From a virus: DNA of 64,000 nucleotides. The DNA lies in IMG/VR virus record IMGVR_UViG_3300034107_000446, positions 1 to 64,000 of that record; one strand, written 5' to 3'. The notes under the pieces are model-generated. The model searched no databases. It was not told the origin of the DNA and saw nothing but the letters and a program-made list of their open reading frames with translations. A program made the position numbers and the translations under genes. Position 1 is the stretch's first letter, and each line of letters opens with the position of its first letter. Shown here in pieces: positions 1 through 8,219 of this stretch.

Positions 1-105
1 CATGTATTTTTCATCGGTTTTATTTTTTGTTTTCTTTGCAAGAAGTTTTGCAAGTTTCACAACAGAATGGAACTCTTGATCTTTTTTGTCGTTTGATTTG
101 GTCAT
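1..105 (-). CDS. Hypothetical protein, 3' end beyond window
   Basis: The first 35 codons are visible and the gene runs off the left edge. The visible N-terminus (MTKSNDKKDQEF and onward) is lysine-rich and probably helical. The ATG at 103-105 is preceded by a good GAGGAG ribosome binding site and by its own promoter. Family unknown. Confidence 0.6.
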   Translation of the reverse strand, partial: MTKSNDKKDQEFHSVVKLAKLLAKKTKNKTDEKYM

Positions 106-127
106 GGTAATTCTCCTCTATAGAATC

Positions 128-156
128 AATATAAACCAACTGTATTCATTTGTAAA
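128..156 (-). promoter_or_regulatory. sigma70-type promoter
   Basis: TTTACA, 17-base spacer, TATATT, followed by GATTCTATAGAGG. It drives the gene at 1-105. Confidence 0.75.
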
Positions 157-167
157 CAAAAGATTTG

Positions 168-695
168 TCAAGTTGAAAGTAATGTCATGGTCATGTATCT
201 TGAAAACTCTTCATAACCATGATAGAAATTAAAGATGGGTATGTTACGATCTTTGGCAATCCGAAGAGCTTGTCCAGTTCCACCCCTAGCTTTACCATCA
301 CGTGTCCAGCATAGAACGAATTCCACGGGTGTTTTCAAATCTTTTCCAAGTACCTGATATGAGTTTCTAGACATAAATTTCCACCCCTCATCTGACAAAG
401 CGCTTGGTTTTGGATGGTATTTTTCAACAAGATCGGCATTAAATGATGGTACTATATAACTACCTTCACCATGTAGTTTAGTCAGTGTGTCAATATATCT
501 TTTGTTAAATCCATCCCAAGGAAGAAAGATTTGTCTGTTAATAACTGCGCCTCTTTCGAATGCAGTATCAGCGCCATCAGCACCACCAGAGTTACAGGTA
601 TAGCCAAGAGACGCTAATCTCTTGGCTATTGCAGTCATATACAGGCATATATCTTTGGGTGTTTCCCTAGAACCTATCCCTGCATAGTATTTCAT
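168..695 (-). CDS. SLOG-superfamily protein (DprA/LOG-like)
   Basis: A 175-residue protein. The N-terminal AGIGSRETP and the later NSGGADGAD match the nucleotide-binding Rossmann signature of the SLOG superfamily, which includes DprA/Smf, LOG and TIR-associated sensors. A second glycine-rich motif, ARGGTGQALRIA, completes the fold near residues 135-150. The family binds nucleotides or nucleotide-derived ligands; the substrate here is unknown. The ATG overlaps the stop of the GapR-like gene by four bases, so the two are translationally coupled. A role in sensing or sequestering a nucleotide signal is possible but unproven. Confidence 0.65.
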   Translation of the reverse strand: MKYYAGIGSRETPKDICLYMTAIAKRLASLGYTCNSGGADGADTAFERGAVINRQIFLPWDGFNKRYIDTLTKLHGEGSYIVPSFNADLVEKYHPKPSALSDEGWKFMSRNSYQVLGKDLKTPVEFVLCWTRDGKARGGTGQALRIAKDRNIPIFNFYHGYEEFSRYMTMTLLST

Positions 696-946
696 TGCAT
701 CCCTAGCGCAGACTTGTACATTTCTAGAACGGCTTCTTCTTCGGCGATAGAATCTGCATCACGCTTTCGAAGAGCAATCAGCTTTTTCATTACTTTCGTA
801 TCATAGCCCCGACCTTTGGCCTCCTGCATTAGTTCTTTCTTTTGATTTTTAATTTCTTTTTCTTCTGAGTCAAATTGCTCGTGGCGCTCAATAAACTGGC
901 GAAGTTCATCTGCTGTTACATTATATGCACTGTTAGTGTCGTTCAT
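692..946 (-). CDS. GapR-like DNA-binding protein (DUF2312)
   Basis: An 84-residue protein. The pattern ADELRQFIERHE, a charged helix, AKGRGYDTKVMKKLIALRK and an ending in LEMYKSALGM closely follows GapR. GapR is the alphaproteobacterial nucleoid protein that clamps overtwisted DNA ahead of replication and transcription and stimulates topoisomerases. I chose the ATG at 944-946 because an AAGGAG motif sits six bases upstream. A longer reading to 1024 would overlap guaC heavily and has no similar site. The gene is nearly full length for the family. It could help phage replication or interfere with host GapR. The family call is firm; the role is inference. Confidence 0.85.
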   Translation of the reverse strand: MNDTNSAYNVTADELRQFIERHEQFDSEEKEIKNQKKELMQEAKGRGYDTKVMKKLIALRKRDADSIAEEEAVLEMYKSALGMQ

Positions 947-956
947 GTTAGTCTCC

Positions 957-2120
957 TTAATTTCCAATTGTAGATGATTCATAAATTCGATTATGAGTTT
1001 CAGTGCAACGGATAAATGTTGCACATTTTGAAAGATATTTCAGTTTTGATGCTCCTGCATATGTGCATGTTGACCGGACTCCACCAAGAATATCCTGTAT
1101 GGTTATATTAACATCACCTTTGTATTTTGTCAATACAGTCCTACCTTCAGATGAACGATAATCTTTCAGTCCGCCAAAGTGTTTATCATTGGCGGATTTT
1201 GAACTCATCCCGTAAAACTTAACAAACTGTTTTTCTTCAATTTTATAATCTTGTATCAAAAACCCTGCATCATCTTTTGCATATGAGTTTATCTCATTTG
1301 TTTTATAGTATTTGGTAATTACTTCTCCGCCGCCCTGATCATGACCTGCAAGCATCCCACCGAGCATTACAAAATCTGCACCAGCAGCAAATGCTTTGGC
1401 TACATCCCCAGGTGTAGAACACCCACCATCAGCGATAATGTGACCGCCGAGACCATGAGCAGCATCAGCACACTCGATGACTGCGGATAGTTGCGGAAAA
1501 CCCACGCCGGTCTGGATACGAGTCGTACAAACCGACCCAGGGCCAATCCCAACTTTAATGATGTCTGCTCCAGCAAGAATAAGTTCCTCCGTCATTTCTC
1601 CAGTAACAACATTACCAGCGATGATTACAAGTTCGGGATATCTTTCACGAATGTTACGAACATGTGTTACAAATGTTTCTGTATAACCATTTGCAACATC
1701 AATACATAGATACTTCAGTCTTTCACTTAGTGAAAGATATACTTTGCAAAATTTATCATAATCTGAATTACTGATACCGATACTCATTGCAACATGATCA
1801 GTACGGTAGCGATCACCTGTGTCATAGTTAAAGTAGGTAATCAGCTCCTCTACGGGATATGTCTTGACCAAACAGGTGAATAGCCCCTGACGTGCCAGCG
1901 TATCAGCCATCTCAAAAGTTCCAACACCATCCATATTGGCAGCCATAATAGGAACACCACGGTAATGCCAATCTTCAAAACTATCAGAAAAATTGGGTTT
2001 ATAATTACGGAATGTAAATTTGCGTTCTAAATCTACTTCTGCTCGACTACCAAGAGTACTTCGCTTTGGCCGAATAAGTACTGAATTATAATCCAATTTA
2101 ATTTCATTATCAATTCTCAT
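957..2120 (-). CDS. guaC: GMP reductase
   Basis: A 387-residue protein resembling enterobacterial GuaC along its whole length (MRI...[40 protein letters not shown]-like [34 protein letters not shown]). It reduces GMP to IMP with NADPH, returning guanine nucleotides to the IMP pool. The catalytic cysteine is residue 198. It is about 40 residues longer than E. coli GuaC. The extra residues lie near 45-55 and as a roughly 30-residue insertion after MLAGHDQGG, where the flap of IMPDH-type barrels lies. A start at 2120 matches the family N-terminus. Together with dNMP kinase and ribonucleotide reductase it suggests remodelling of host purine pools. Confidence 0.93.
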   Translation of the reverse strand: MRIDNEIKLDYNSVLIRPKRSTLGSRAEVDLERKFTFRNYKPNFSDSFEDWHYRGVPIMAANMDGVGTFEMADTLARQGLFTCLVKTYPVEELITYFNYDTGDRYRTDHVAMSIGISNSDYDKFCKVYLSLSERLKYLCIDVANGYTETFVTHVRNIRERYPELVIIAGNVVTGEMTEELILAGADIIKVGIGPGSVCTTRIQTGVGFPQLSAVIECADAAHGLGGHIIADGGCSTPGDVAKAFAAGADFVMLGGMLAGHDQGGGEVITKYYKTNEINSYAKDDAGFLIQDYKIEEKQFVKFYGMSSKSANDKHFGGLKDYRSSEGRTVLTKYKGDVNITIQDILGGVRSTCTYAGASKLKYLSKCATFIRCTETHNRIYESSTIGN

Positions 2121-2286
2121 TATTGTTCGAGAGCTCCTTTAATCTAATTGTGGCAGATATTGCAGCGTCTAATTCACCTGGTGTCTCTGACATAAAGACA
2201 CAATCCCAGAGTTCATTAAATGAAACACCGCTGAAGTATGCATTTCCGATTGCACTACCAATATAATTATAATCAGTAATCTTCAC
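2110..2286 (-). CDS. Small hypothetical protein, GTG start
   Basis: A 58-residue ORF beginning [19 protein letters not shown] and ending [10 protein letters not shown]. It starts with GTG behind a GAGGAA ribosome binding site and ends inside the first codons of guaC. It shares four bases with the gene upstream. The tight overlaps on both sides and ordinary amino-acid composition argue that it is real. Family unknown. Confidence 0.6.
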   Translation of the reverse strand: MKITDYNYIGSAIGNAYFSGVSFNELWDCVFMSETPGELDAAISATIRLKELSNNNEN

Positions 2287-2435
2287 TTTCGTTCCTCTGC
2301 AATTCGGATCAATTCGGCGAGTAATAGCAATCCTGCAGTTATATGTGCTGCAATAAAACCAAATGCAAGACCACCAAATGCAATCACTCTAAGTGTACTT
2401 TTAGTGTAAGATAGATATAATCTATAATCTTTCAT
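2283..2435 (-). CDS. Small membrane protein
   Basis: A 50-residue ORF with one hydrophobic helix (about residues 17-40, VIAFGGLAFGFIAAHITAGL) and a charged tail ending IRIAEERK. The ATG overlaps the stop of the peptidyl-tRNA hydrolase gene (ATGA) and its stop overlaps the next GTG, so it fits the chain of coupled genes. Function unknown. Confidence 0.55.
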   Translation of the reverse strand: MKDYRLYLSYTKSTLRVIAFGGLAFGFIAAHITAGLLLLAELIRIAEERK

Positions 2436-2875
2436 CTGTGTAGCGGAAACCTTTTCAGCAGAACAGTTGCAATCTCGTCCTTTTCCTTATTTGGAACAAA
2501 GATATATGCACAGGTATCCAGCGGAATGTGATGGACTACTTCACCATCAACAATTGGATATGTAGGATCGTGCACGACACCAGCCACATAGCCCATAGCA
2601 TTAAAAATGGAGACTACAGGGATAATATCAGCCATTCTGGCTTCGAGGGCCAGGACGGTTCCGAACCCCTGAGTGGTTGACTGTTCCCACTCGTTGAACC
2701 CGTTCATGGTAGCCGTTTGAATACTTTCATGAACTGATTTGGAATTGTATTCTTGTGCATAACCATTGAAATGATAAACAAATGCATTTGCAGCATGTGA
2801 ACCTTGTGCAATTGCTTTGCCTGAATTAAGAGAGTTCAAGTCATTTCTCATCATGATGTACAGAACTGCTGTCAT
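2432..2875 (-). CDS. Peptidyl-tRNA hydrolase, PTH2-like
   Basis: A 147-residue protein. The N-terminus VLYIMMRNDLNSLNSGKAIA followed by QGSHAANAF matches the PTH2 (archaeal/eukaryotic-type) core, where the lysine and the Q-x-SHA motif form the active site. The enzyme frees tRNA from stalled peptidyl-tRNA. The C-terminal half (VVHDPTYPIVDG, DTCAYIF) is phage-typical and differs from cellular PTH2, so substrate preference may differ. The gene overlaps the upstream membrane-protein gene by 35 bases. The start at 2875 keeps the first beta strand. Confidence 0.75.
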   Translation of the reverse strand: MTAVLYIMMRNDLNSLNSGKAIAQGSHAANAFVYHFNGYAQEYNSKSVHESIQTATMNGFNEWEQSTTQGFGTVLALEARMADIIPVVSIFNAMGYVAGVVHDPTYPIVDGEVVHHIPLDTCAYIFVPNKEKDEIATVLLKRFPLHR

Positions 2876-3239
2876 TTTTACTTGCTCCCATTAAATTAGT
2901 AAGAAGGTGAATTACCGAATGTGTTGCTGCAACCCACGCAAACCCCACAAAACCGATAAGATAGATATGGTAAGATGATACCATGTAAAGGAGTGAAATT
3001 AAAACATTAATTCCGGCTGTATTTGCAACGATTACTTTTGACGCTGGCGGTGTTAATCCAAAACCAGAAAATGCAACACTAGCTCCTAGTGTTTGAATTG
3101 CAATTACTATACAGATCATTGCCATTACAATATAGAAAGGCCAAATAACTGCAAGTTGTTGAAATGCAAACACTGCACATAATTGAATAGTAGCATTCAG
3201 ATAAAAGAATACCTGTGAGTTTTGTTTTTGTTCTTCCAT
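2841..3239 (-). CDS. Multi-pass membrane protein
   Basis: A 132-residue hydrophobic protein with about four predicted membrane helices (residues 10-30, 32-55, 68-88, 91-114) and a short hydrophilic tail ending in SSSVHHDEK. No family recognised. It precedes and overlaps the peptidyl-tRNA hydrolase gene. Confidence 0.65.
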   Translation of the reverse strand: MEEQKQNSQVFFYLNATIQLCAVFAFQQLAVIWPFYIVMAMICIVIAIQTLGASVAFSGFGLTPPASKVIVANTAGINVLISLLYMVSSYHIYLIGFVGFAWVAATHSVIHLLTNLMGASKNDSSSVHHDEK

Positions 3240-3267
3240 TTATTTTCTTTCTGGTAGAGAAGCGGCA

Positions 3268-4224
3268 TCAAGCCGCTTCTGCCATATCAACTGCAAGTTT
3301 CAGGGCATTGACCTTACGCTTTGCGTTACCACCGAACCAAGCGGAAGTCAGACGAGTATCTGCGGACCGACCAAGTTCGTGGTCCGTCATATAAGTTACG
3401 GCATTGAACATATTCCAGAAGGTGCCGGGACGAAACTCTGCGCCGGGCTGGTTTTCAACAAGTGCCAGAGCTTCCTCTGCGGTCCGAGAAAGTTCCTTGT
3501 CGTCCTTAGTCGACCGACCGAACACCTCACCGAAGTAAGTTTCCAGATCGGACTTCATGTAGGTCTTGGAACCAAGGAACTCTGCAGCATCCTTGAACTT
3601 TTCAACCTTGCGGTGAGACAAACCGAGAATTTCTTTGACACGTTCGGCATCAAACTGCGACCGGTGGTTGACACGAACCGATGGTTGGCCTTTTTCATTC
3701 AATGCAACAGCAATGGTGTTATTGCAGACCACCCGAGTCAAAACAAACTTCACGTCAATCGAGTTGCCGTAGAGGTGTGGGTTGGAGAACAACAGGTAAC
3801 CTTTGACTTCATCACCACCAAAGAGAGTGAAACCATCACGGACATCAGCAAGAGCCCAGACAATTTTTCCGCCTTTCAGTGAACCGGCAGTATCCATTGC
3901 CATGTCACCTTTATGAACAAAATCAGTAAAGAAGTCAAAAGCATCTTTGTTTTGGACGGGGTTCCAACCCTTGCCGACTTGTGTCAGGATCTTTCCGTCA
4001 GAGTCACGAATAAGTGCCTGCATACCGGTTTTGACTTTCTTGTCATTAAACTCGAAGAAAGTGTCGACCTTGCTGACGGTCCAGTCCAGACCAGCAGCTT
4101 TCATCATTTCGTCGGGGGTCATGTCATCGCCGACGGCGACACCCAGTCCGTGCCAGGGGAGACCTGCGGACTTGCGGTATGCCATTTGAGCTTGACCGTT
4201 GATCATTTCGAGTTCGTGTGCCAT
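3268..4224 (-). CDS. DUF932 protein
   Basis: A 318-residue protein matching DUF932, a family found mainly on phages and plasmids. Visible signatures are the N-terminal PWHGLGVAV, VGKGWNPVQNKDAF, a central RVVCNNT and a C-terminal TDHELGRSADTRL. The function of the family is unknown; conserved aromatics and glycines suggest a soluble enzyme or DNA-binding protein. It has its own promoter, an AAAGGAAC ribosome binding site and a higher GC content than neighbouring small genes, suggesting strong early expression. Confidence 0.85.
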   Translation of the reverse strand: MAHELEMINGQAQMAYRKSAGLPWHGLGVAVGDDMTPDEMMKAAGLDWTVSKVDTFFEFNDKKVKTGMQALIRDSDGKILTQVGKGWNPVQNKDAFDFFTDFVHKGDMAMDTAGSLKGGKIVWALADVRDGFTLFGGDEVKGYLLFSNPHLYGNSIDVKFVLTRVVCNNTIAVALNEKGQPSVRVNHRSQFDAERVKEILGLSHRKVEKFKDAAEFLGSKTYMKSDLETYFGEVFGRSTKDDKELSRTAEEALALVENQPGAEFRPGTFWNMFNAVTYMTDHELGRSADTRLTSAWFGGNAKRKVNALKLAVDMAEAA

Positions 4225-4268
4225 GGTATAGTTCCTTTCGGTGTGTGTCTGTATCGGTTTATAGTTTG

Positions 4269-4297
4269 AATATAAACCGATTCTCCTGATATGTCAA
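4269..4297 (-). promoter_or_regulatory. sigma70-type promoter
   Basis: TTGACA, 17 bases, TATATT. The spacer ends AGAATCGGTT, the variant in which the GAATC box lies upstream of the -10. Drives the DUF932 gene. Confidence 0.8.
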
Positions 4298-4314
4298 CCA
4301 TTATTTTGAAAAGA

Positions 4315-4875
4315 TTAATTACCTAGTTTCATAGGTTCTTCAAGTCCAGTCTCGAATGCGCCGTCTGCCCGCGCAGTTGAAACAATTTTATATTCTGCAA
4401 GATCAATACGAGGATAACCAGCCACCCCTAACCAAGTCCCTTGCCAGAAACTACCTAGGGATGTCTCATATACCCTTTTCTGGTCTGTGAGTTTGGTCTG
4501 TGCTGTCGTGAACTCGTTGCGTCCAGCTTCAATCATTCGCTGTAGTTGAACATATACAGTCGAGTCAATGGTTGGATTTTGTTCTTGAATCCACTGGAAT
4601 ACAGCCTGTGAACCATTTTCACCATATCGGCCCTCAAGAGCAGCGGTAACCACAGCAGATAGATCATCTCGCTGCATTGCAGGAACTTGAGCAGCTTCAG
4701 CGATCTTGTTGCCGTATTGCGCAAGAATATTTCTGTTATTCTCATACGTTGCTTTGATACTTTGTTCAAGACGGTTACCAGTGTTATATGCACTAATGTA
4801 ACTTCCGACACCAAGTGTAACTGCACCGCCGACGGTGACGGCAAGCACAACAGCGATAATAGTTCCAGTATTCAT
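4315..4875 (-). CDS. LemA-like membrane-anchored protein
   Basis: A 186-residue protein with an N-terminal membrane helix (about residues 5-30) followed by helical sequence (YNTGNRLEQSIKATYENNRN, then NKIAEAAQV). That pattern resembles LemA, where a periplasmic four-helix bundle follows an N-terminal anchor. In bacteria lemA commonly sits beside a TPM-domain gene, and the upstream neighbour here looks TPM-like, which supports the call. Biochemical role of LemA is unknown. Confidence 0.6.
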   Translation of the reverse strand: MNTGTIIAVVLAVTVGGAVTLGVGSYISAYNTGNRLEQSIKATYENNRNILAQYGNKIAEAAQVPAMQRDDLSAVVTAALEGRYGENGSQAVFQWIQEQNPTIDSTVYVQLQRMIEAGRNEFTTAQTKLTDQKRVYETSLGSFWQGTWLGVAGYPRIDLAEYKIVSTARADGAFETGLEEPMKLGN

Positions 4876-4889
4876 TTTCAGTTTTCTCC

Positions 4890-5990
4890 TTAAAACCTGT
4901 TAGTTGGACGTGAGAAGTAATATGTAACCAATGGACTGATTACCAAGAGGATAATTGCAGCAATGATATACAGCCATGTTGGAGGTGGGATATCTTCTGC
5001 TAGATACTCGAAGTTGTCCATTGATTCTTCATCATAGTATTCCATTACTGAGAATTTGATAATATCATTGATTCGAGTTTTGTCAATAGTTTTTAAGTTC
5101 ATAACTTCATCACGGATTGTAATATTCACCAGATCATTTTTGCTCCAGCTACGAACATCAACCCATTTAATGTTTTCACCATCAGCACCAATTACAACAA
5201 TCAAGTCATTAATATTATGTGCATCCCATGCTTGTGCTAGTCTTTCCGCCCAATCTGGATTTTGATTAGTAACAGCAATAATTGCGTTTGCTCCAGTTTT
5301 CCGAATGTCAGAGTTCACCTTTGCAAGTTCTTCATTCCATTTGTTTACAAAATCTGCGCTTGCGGGAATACCGAAATAGATTACTCTCCGAGCGTTATAG
5401 TAATCATAGATATCAGGATATGCAATTGGTGGCACATCTTCATACTTCTGGTTAAAGAGAGTACTCGACGCACCTTTAATGTAATTGGTATATGATACGG
5501 ATTGTGTTACTGGATCACCTACTTTAATTGAAGAAAATCGGGGCGGTGCTGTAGCGCCCTGTCGATCAACTCTACTAATTTCGTGTTCGGAAATTTCAGT
5601 TTTTACAAAATATTTAATTTCCCACGGATAAATTGAACGATATTGTGTCTTGTACTTTGGTGCACAGGTCCGGATTTTATTCACAGTAGTACACGTTTGT
5701 CCATTTCGAACTGATCTAGTGGTTTCATTTGTGCAGAAACTATCGGAATAGTCGCTCCAATTCTGATTACAAGATTCTTTTCTTGCATTCAATTTTGTCA
5801 CAACACCATTAACCAATTTTTCGTCGACTGTCTGATAGTGACTTGATGCCATGACAAGAATACTCAATACCCCTGCAGTAATAGCAGCTTGAATACCCAT
5901 TTCAGACCATGAAAATTCATGTCGGAAAATAATCTTTCCAATAATAATCCAAGCAATTAAAGGGATGATAAAAAGAAATGTAATATACAT
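4890..5990 (-). CDS. TPM-domain-like membrane protein
   Basis: A 366-residue protein with two N-terminal membrane helices (about 2-18 and 31-51), an extracytoplasmic region with four cysteines (SCNQ, SFCTN, QTCTT, RTCAP, likely disulfides) and a C-terminal helix (about 339-359). The segment ANAIIAVTNQNPDWAERLAQ followed by LIVVIGADGENIKWV resembles the TPM fold of YgcG-type proteins. It pairs with the LemA-like gene 14 bases downstream. It probably sits in the inner membrane with its soluble domain in the periplasm. The TPM call is moderate; no catalytic claim is made. Confidence 0.55.
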   Translation of the reverse strand: MYITFLFIIPLIAWIIIGKIIFRHEFSWSEMGIQAAITAGVLSILVMASSHYQTVDEKLVNGVVTKLNARKESCNQNWSDYSDSFCTNETTRSVRNGQTCTTVNKIRTCAPKYKTQYRSIYPWEIKYFVKTEISEHEISRVDRQGATAPPRFSSIKVGDPVTQSVSYTNYIKGASSTLFNQKYEDVPPIAYPDIYDYYNARRVIYFGIPASADFVNKWNEELAKVNSDIRKTGANAIIAVTNQNPDWAERLAQAWDAHNINDLIVVIGADGENIKWVDVRSWSKNDLVNITIRDEVMNLKTIDKTRINDIIKFSVMEYYDEESMDNFEYLAEDIPPPTWLYIIAAIILLVISPLVTYYFSRPTNRF

Positions 5991-6289
5991 CAGTGAATGG
6001 CCTCCGAGATCATTGGTATAAGGTCAATTAGTTCATGAATATATTCTTTATAACCAGATTTAATTACATCCACGATATTTACATATTTGGTGTTTGTTTC
6101 GATGCAAATCACACCATATGTTTTATCTTTTTTTGGAAAATATTTTTCGATATAGTATTCTGCATCTTCTTCAGAATCAAAACCAGGTGCTTTGATGATC
6201 GGAAAAACATTATGTTTAGCAAAGATAAAAATACCCTGGTAAACACCAAGAAATAGACCGAGTTCTTTTTCTACTACAAGATATCTCAT
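5990..6289 (-). CDS. Hypothetical protein
   Basis: A 99-residue protein, N-terminus MRYLVVEKELGLFLGVYQGI, looking like a small alpha/beta domain with the segment FDSEEDAEYYIEKYFP in the middle. It overlaps the DUF2786 gene by four bases upstream and abuts the TPM-like gene. Family not recognised. Confidence 0.65.
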   Translation of the reverse strand: MRYLVVEKELGLFLGVYQGIFIFAKHNVFPIIKAPGFDSEEDAEYYIEKYFPKKDKTYGVICIETNTKYVNIVDVIKSGYKEYIHELIDLIPMISEAIH

Positions 6290-7044
6290 GCGAGAAGTTT
6301 TACACCTCCCTGAGGCCCATCGTGAACTTCGCGGTTAAACCGAACAGATTCTGCAGCCTTTTTACCAGCTTCAAAGGCAGAACCTCTACGGAAGGTCACA
6401 CCTCCGCCACCACCTTTTCCAAGATTAGCAGTCACATCATTCTTGAAGGAAGTTTCAACAAGTTGCTTTTTCAAAACAACAAGCGATTTCCCGTTTGACT
6501 CGTCAATGTTTACCTTTTTCATATCAATCAGTCGATCACGGAGACGAATTGACATGCCGAGCTGAAATGTCGTCCGAGCTTTTGCCCGAGCACCTGCCGG
6601 CACAGTCCTAGAAAACTTTTTCCATTCCAATTCAACTGCAGCATCACAGATCTTGTAGATATATTCCGCAAGTTCAACATCGACTGAGTAACCGTAGAAC
6701 ATGATGTTTGATGTATACTTAGGTTTGGTATTTTTCTTGCCCATCTTGAAACCGTCGAACCCCTTCGAGTTCCAGACTTTGGTATCGGTGTAGGCTGCAA
6801 TAGCAGAAGCAACAAATTTGTCAACCACCGAAAGGTTCTTTGAACCTTCATTGACATGTCGTTTGGAAAAATCACGAGCCGCTGCATTATTCTCTTTGAT
6901 GTCTGCAAGTGTGACACCGTGTTCAGCCATAAGTTTGGATGCAATCGTCATTGCCGAAGCAGCTTCTGCTTCAGATGCACCGTTTGCCTCGGTCTTTTTC
7001 ATGAGAGCAGAGATTTTGGCGCGAATCTTATCAACGTTAGACAT
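6286..7044 (-). CDS. DUF2786 protein
   Basis: A 252-residue protein. The first 45 residues (DKIRAKISALMKKTEANGAS, then EAEAASAMTIASKLMAEHG) match DUF2786, a helical domain common in phages. The C-terminal part is rich in basic and glycine residues (KGGGGGVTFRRGSAFEAGKK), consistent with nucleic-acid contact. The ATG at 7044 was preferred over one five codons earlier because AAAGGAAC lies at the right distance. Function unknown. Confidence 0.75.
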   Translation of the reverse strand: MSNVDKIRAKISALMKKTEANGASEAEAASAMTIASKLMAEHGVTLADIKENNAAARDFSKRHVNEGSKNLSVVDKFVASAIAAYTDTKVWNSKGFDGFKMGKKNTKPKYTSNIMFYGYSVDVELAEYIYKICDAAVELEWKKFSRTVPAGARAKARTTFQLGMSIRLRDRLIDMKKVNIDESNGKSLVVLKKQLVETSFKNDVTANLGKGGGGGVTFRRGSAFEAGKKAAESVRFNREVHDGPQGGVKLLA

Positions 7045-7072
7045 GTCAGTTCCTTTCATACCTTATATTTTG

Positions 7073-7101
7073 AGTATAAACTGATTCTATTGTCGTGTCA
7101 A
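7073..7101 (-). promoter_or_regulatory. sigma70-type promoter
   Basis: TTGACA, 17 bases, TATACT; the spacer carries TAGAATCAGTT. The -35 box contains the stop of the gene at 7098-7493. Drives the DUF2786 gene. Confidence 0.85.
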
Positions 7102-7493
7102 CTAGAAAAAAGTGAAAGTACACCAAGAATTACAAATATCCAAAAAAACCACACCCACATTGGAGTTTTTCCATGGACATTTGGAATTACAGTATTTGTC
7201 ACTTTTGTAACTACAGTTAAATTTGGATTCACTGTACTTTGTATACTATAACAGTTTTTACATGACCAAACTGTCTTTTTTCTGCTATATGTTCTTTGTC
7301 CGCTATTAAAACCTGCTCTATTTATTGCTCGTTGCGATGCTTTATCACCAAGTCCAGAACCTAAATATGTCCAGCCAGATACTGTTGCCTGGCTTTTACC
7401 TGTTTCTTCGTAGATTTCTTCTTTATTCATTAGTGGTTGTGCTCTCTTAGCGCCACACTTATGACAAGTTTTATTTGCATATTTTACTGTCAT
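7098..7493 (-). CDS. Zinc-ribbon membrane protein
   Basis: A 131-residue protein starting MTVKYANKT at an ATG that overlaps the upstream stop (TAATG). Two CxxC pairs (CHKCGAK near the N-terminus and CKNC near residue 80) would bind one zinc ion. A single C-terminal membrane helix (MWVWFFWIFVILGVLSLF) makes it a tail-anchored protein. Function unknown. Confidence 0.65.
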   Translation of the reverse strand: MTVKYANKTCHKCGAKRAQPLMNKEEIYEETGKSQATVSGWTYLGSGLGDKASQRAINRAGFNSGQRTYSRKKTVWSCKNCYSIQSTVNPNLTVVTKVTNTVIPNVHGKTPMWVWFFWIFVILGVLSLFSS

Positions 7494-8062
7494 TATACAG
7501 CTTCCTTTACTTTGAACCAATCGGGAATTGGCCGCTTGGTCCAAGCCATTCGGAACCGTTCTTGTTTCGTTTGATAGAATGCACGATAAGAACCAACAAC
7601 ATCATTTGGATTCATACATTCTGGATTTGATTTCATTGCAAGCGGTTTGTTTGTAAGATATCCAACGGGAATATTCCGAGGAAGTTGCTTCAATCTATCA
7701 CGGAGAAGTTTATCGGTGGAATGAATTTTACCATACCTATAAGTATATTCATCACAGAGAGCAGTAAAATGAATCCAATGCCATGTGTAATTATTATTGG
7801 ACTTCATGGTCCACACCGTGCAGGGATGATAAATATGCACAGCTTTGTAAAGAACTTGTTCCATATCTGAATCAGGATGGATCCATTTCTTTGAAATACG
7901 TTTTCCAGAATTTGAAGGCCCAGTAGTTGCAGTACCATCCAGCATTCTATGTGCGGTGGAAAGCATTTGTGCGCTTTCCACTACCATTTTGCCACCAGCA
8001 TGCTTGTTACAAAGCAGCTGAGCAGCTTTTACAGGATCTTTATCCAACACAAAGATATTCAT
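7493..8062 (-). CDS. Conserved phage protein (MNIFVLD family)
   Basis: A 189-residue protein. The start MNIFVLDKDPVKAAQLLCNK and the nearby VVESAQMLSTAHRML place it in a widespread phage family whose members begin with a D-P-x-x-A-A-x-x-x-C-x-K-H pattern. Some databases label this family a pyrimidine-dimer glycosylase, but I see no DenV motif and do not adopt that label. Many conserved histidines, cysteines and tryptophans suggest an enzyme. Confidence 0.6.
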   Translation of the reverse strand: MNIFVLDKDPVKAAQLLCNKHAGGKMVVESAQMLSTAHRMLDGTATTGPSNSGKRISKKWIHPDSDMEQVLYKAVHIYHPCTVWTMKSNNNYTWHWIHFTALCDEYTYRYGKIHSTDKLLRDRLKQLPRNIPVGYLTNKPLAMKSNPECMNPNDVVGSYRAFYQTKQERFRMAWTKRPIPDWFKVKEAV

Positions 8063-8217
8063 TTCTTCAGTTTTCCCAGCAGTTCCAATTCATATTCTTT
8101 GGCAAGTTGACTGGCAAGAAAAAGAAGTTCTCCGGAGACTTCGTGAATTGAAAGTTCCTCGTGAAAAATTTTATGAACGATTTTTTTTAATTCTTCTGAA
8201 ATTGTATACTTATCCAT
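8059..8217 (-). CDS. Small helical protein
   Basis: A 52-residue ORF, acidic and probably all-helical (ISEELKKIVHKIF, then LASQLAKEYELELLGKL). It overlaps the next gene through ATGA and follows the upstream stop by two bases. Function unknown. Confidence 0.55.
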   Translation of the reverse strand: MDKYTISEELKKIVHKIFHEELSIHEVSGELLFLASQLAKEYELELLGKLKK

Positions 8218-8219
8218 GG

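Noticed and set aside
3379-3882. A 167-codon plus-strand frame opposite the DUF932 gene
   Set aside because: It is the complement of a well-supported family gene and has no promoter or ribosome site.
7493-8062. Pyrimidine-dimer DNA glycosylase label for the MNIFVLD protein
   Set aside because: I see no DenV-type catalytic N-terminal Thr or other motif; only the family pattern is certain.
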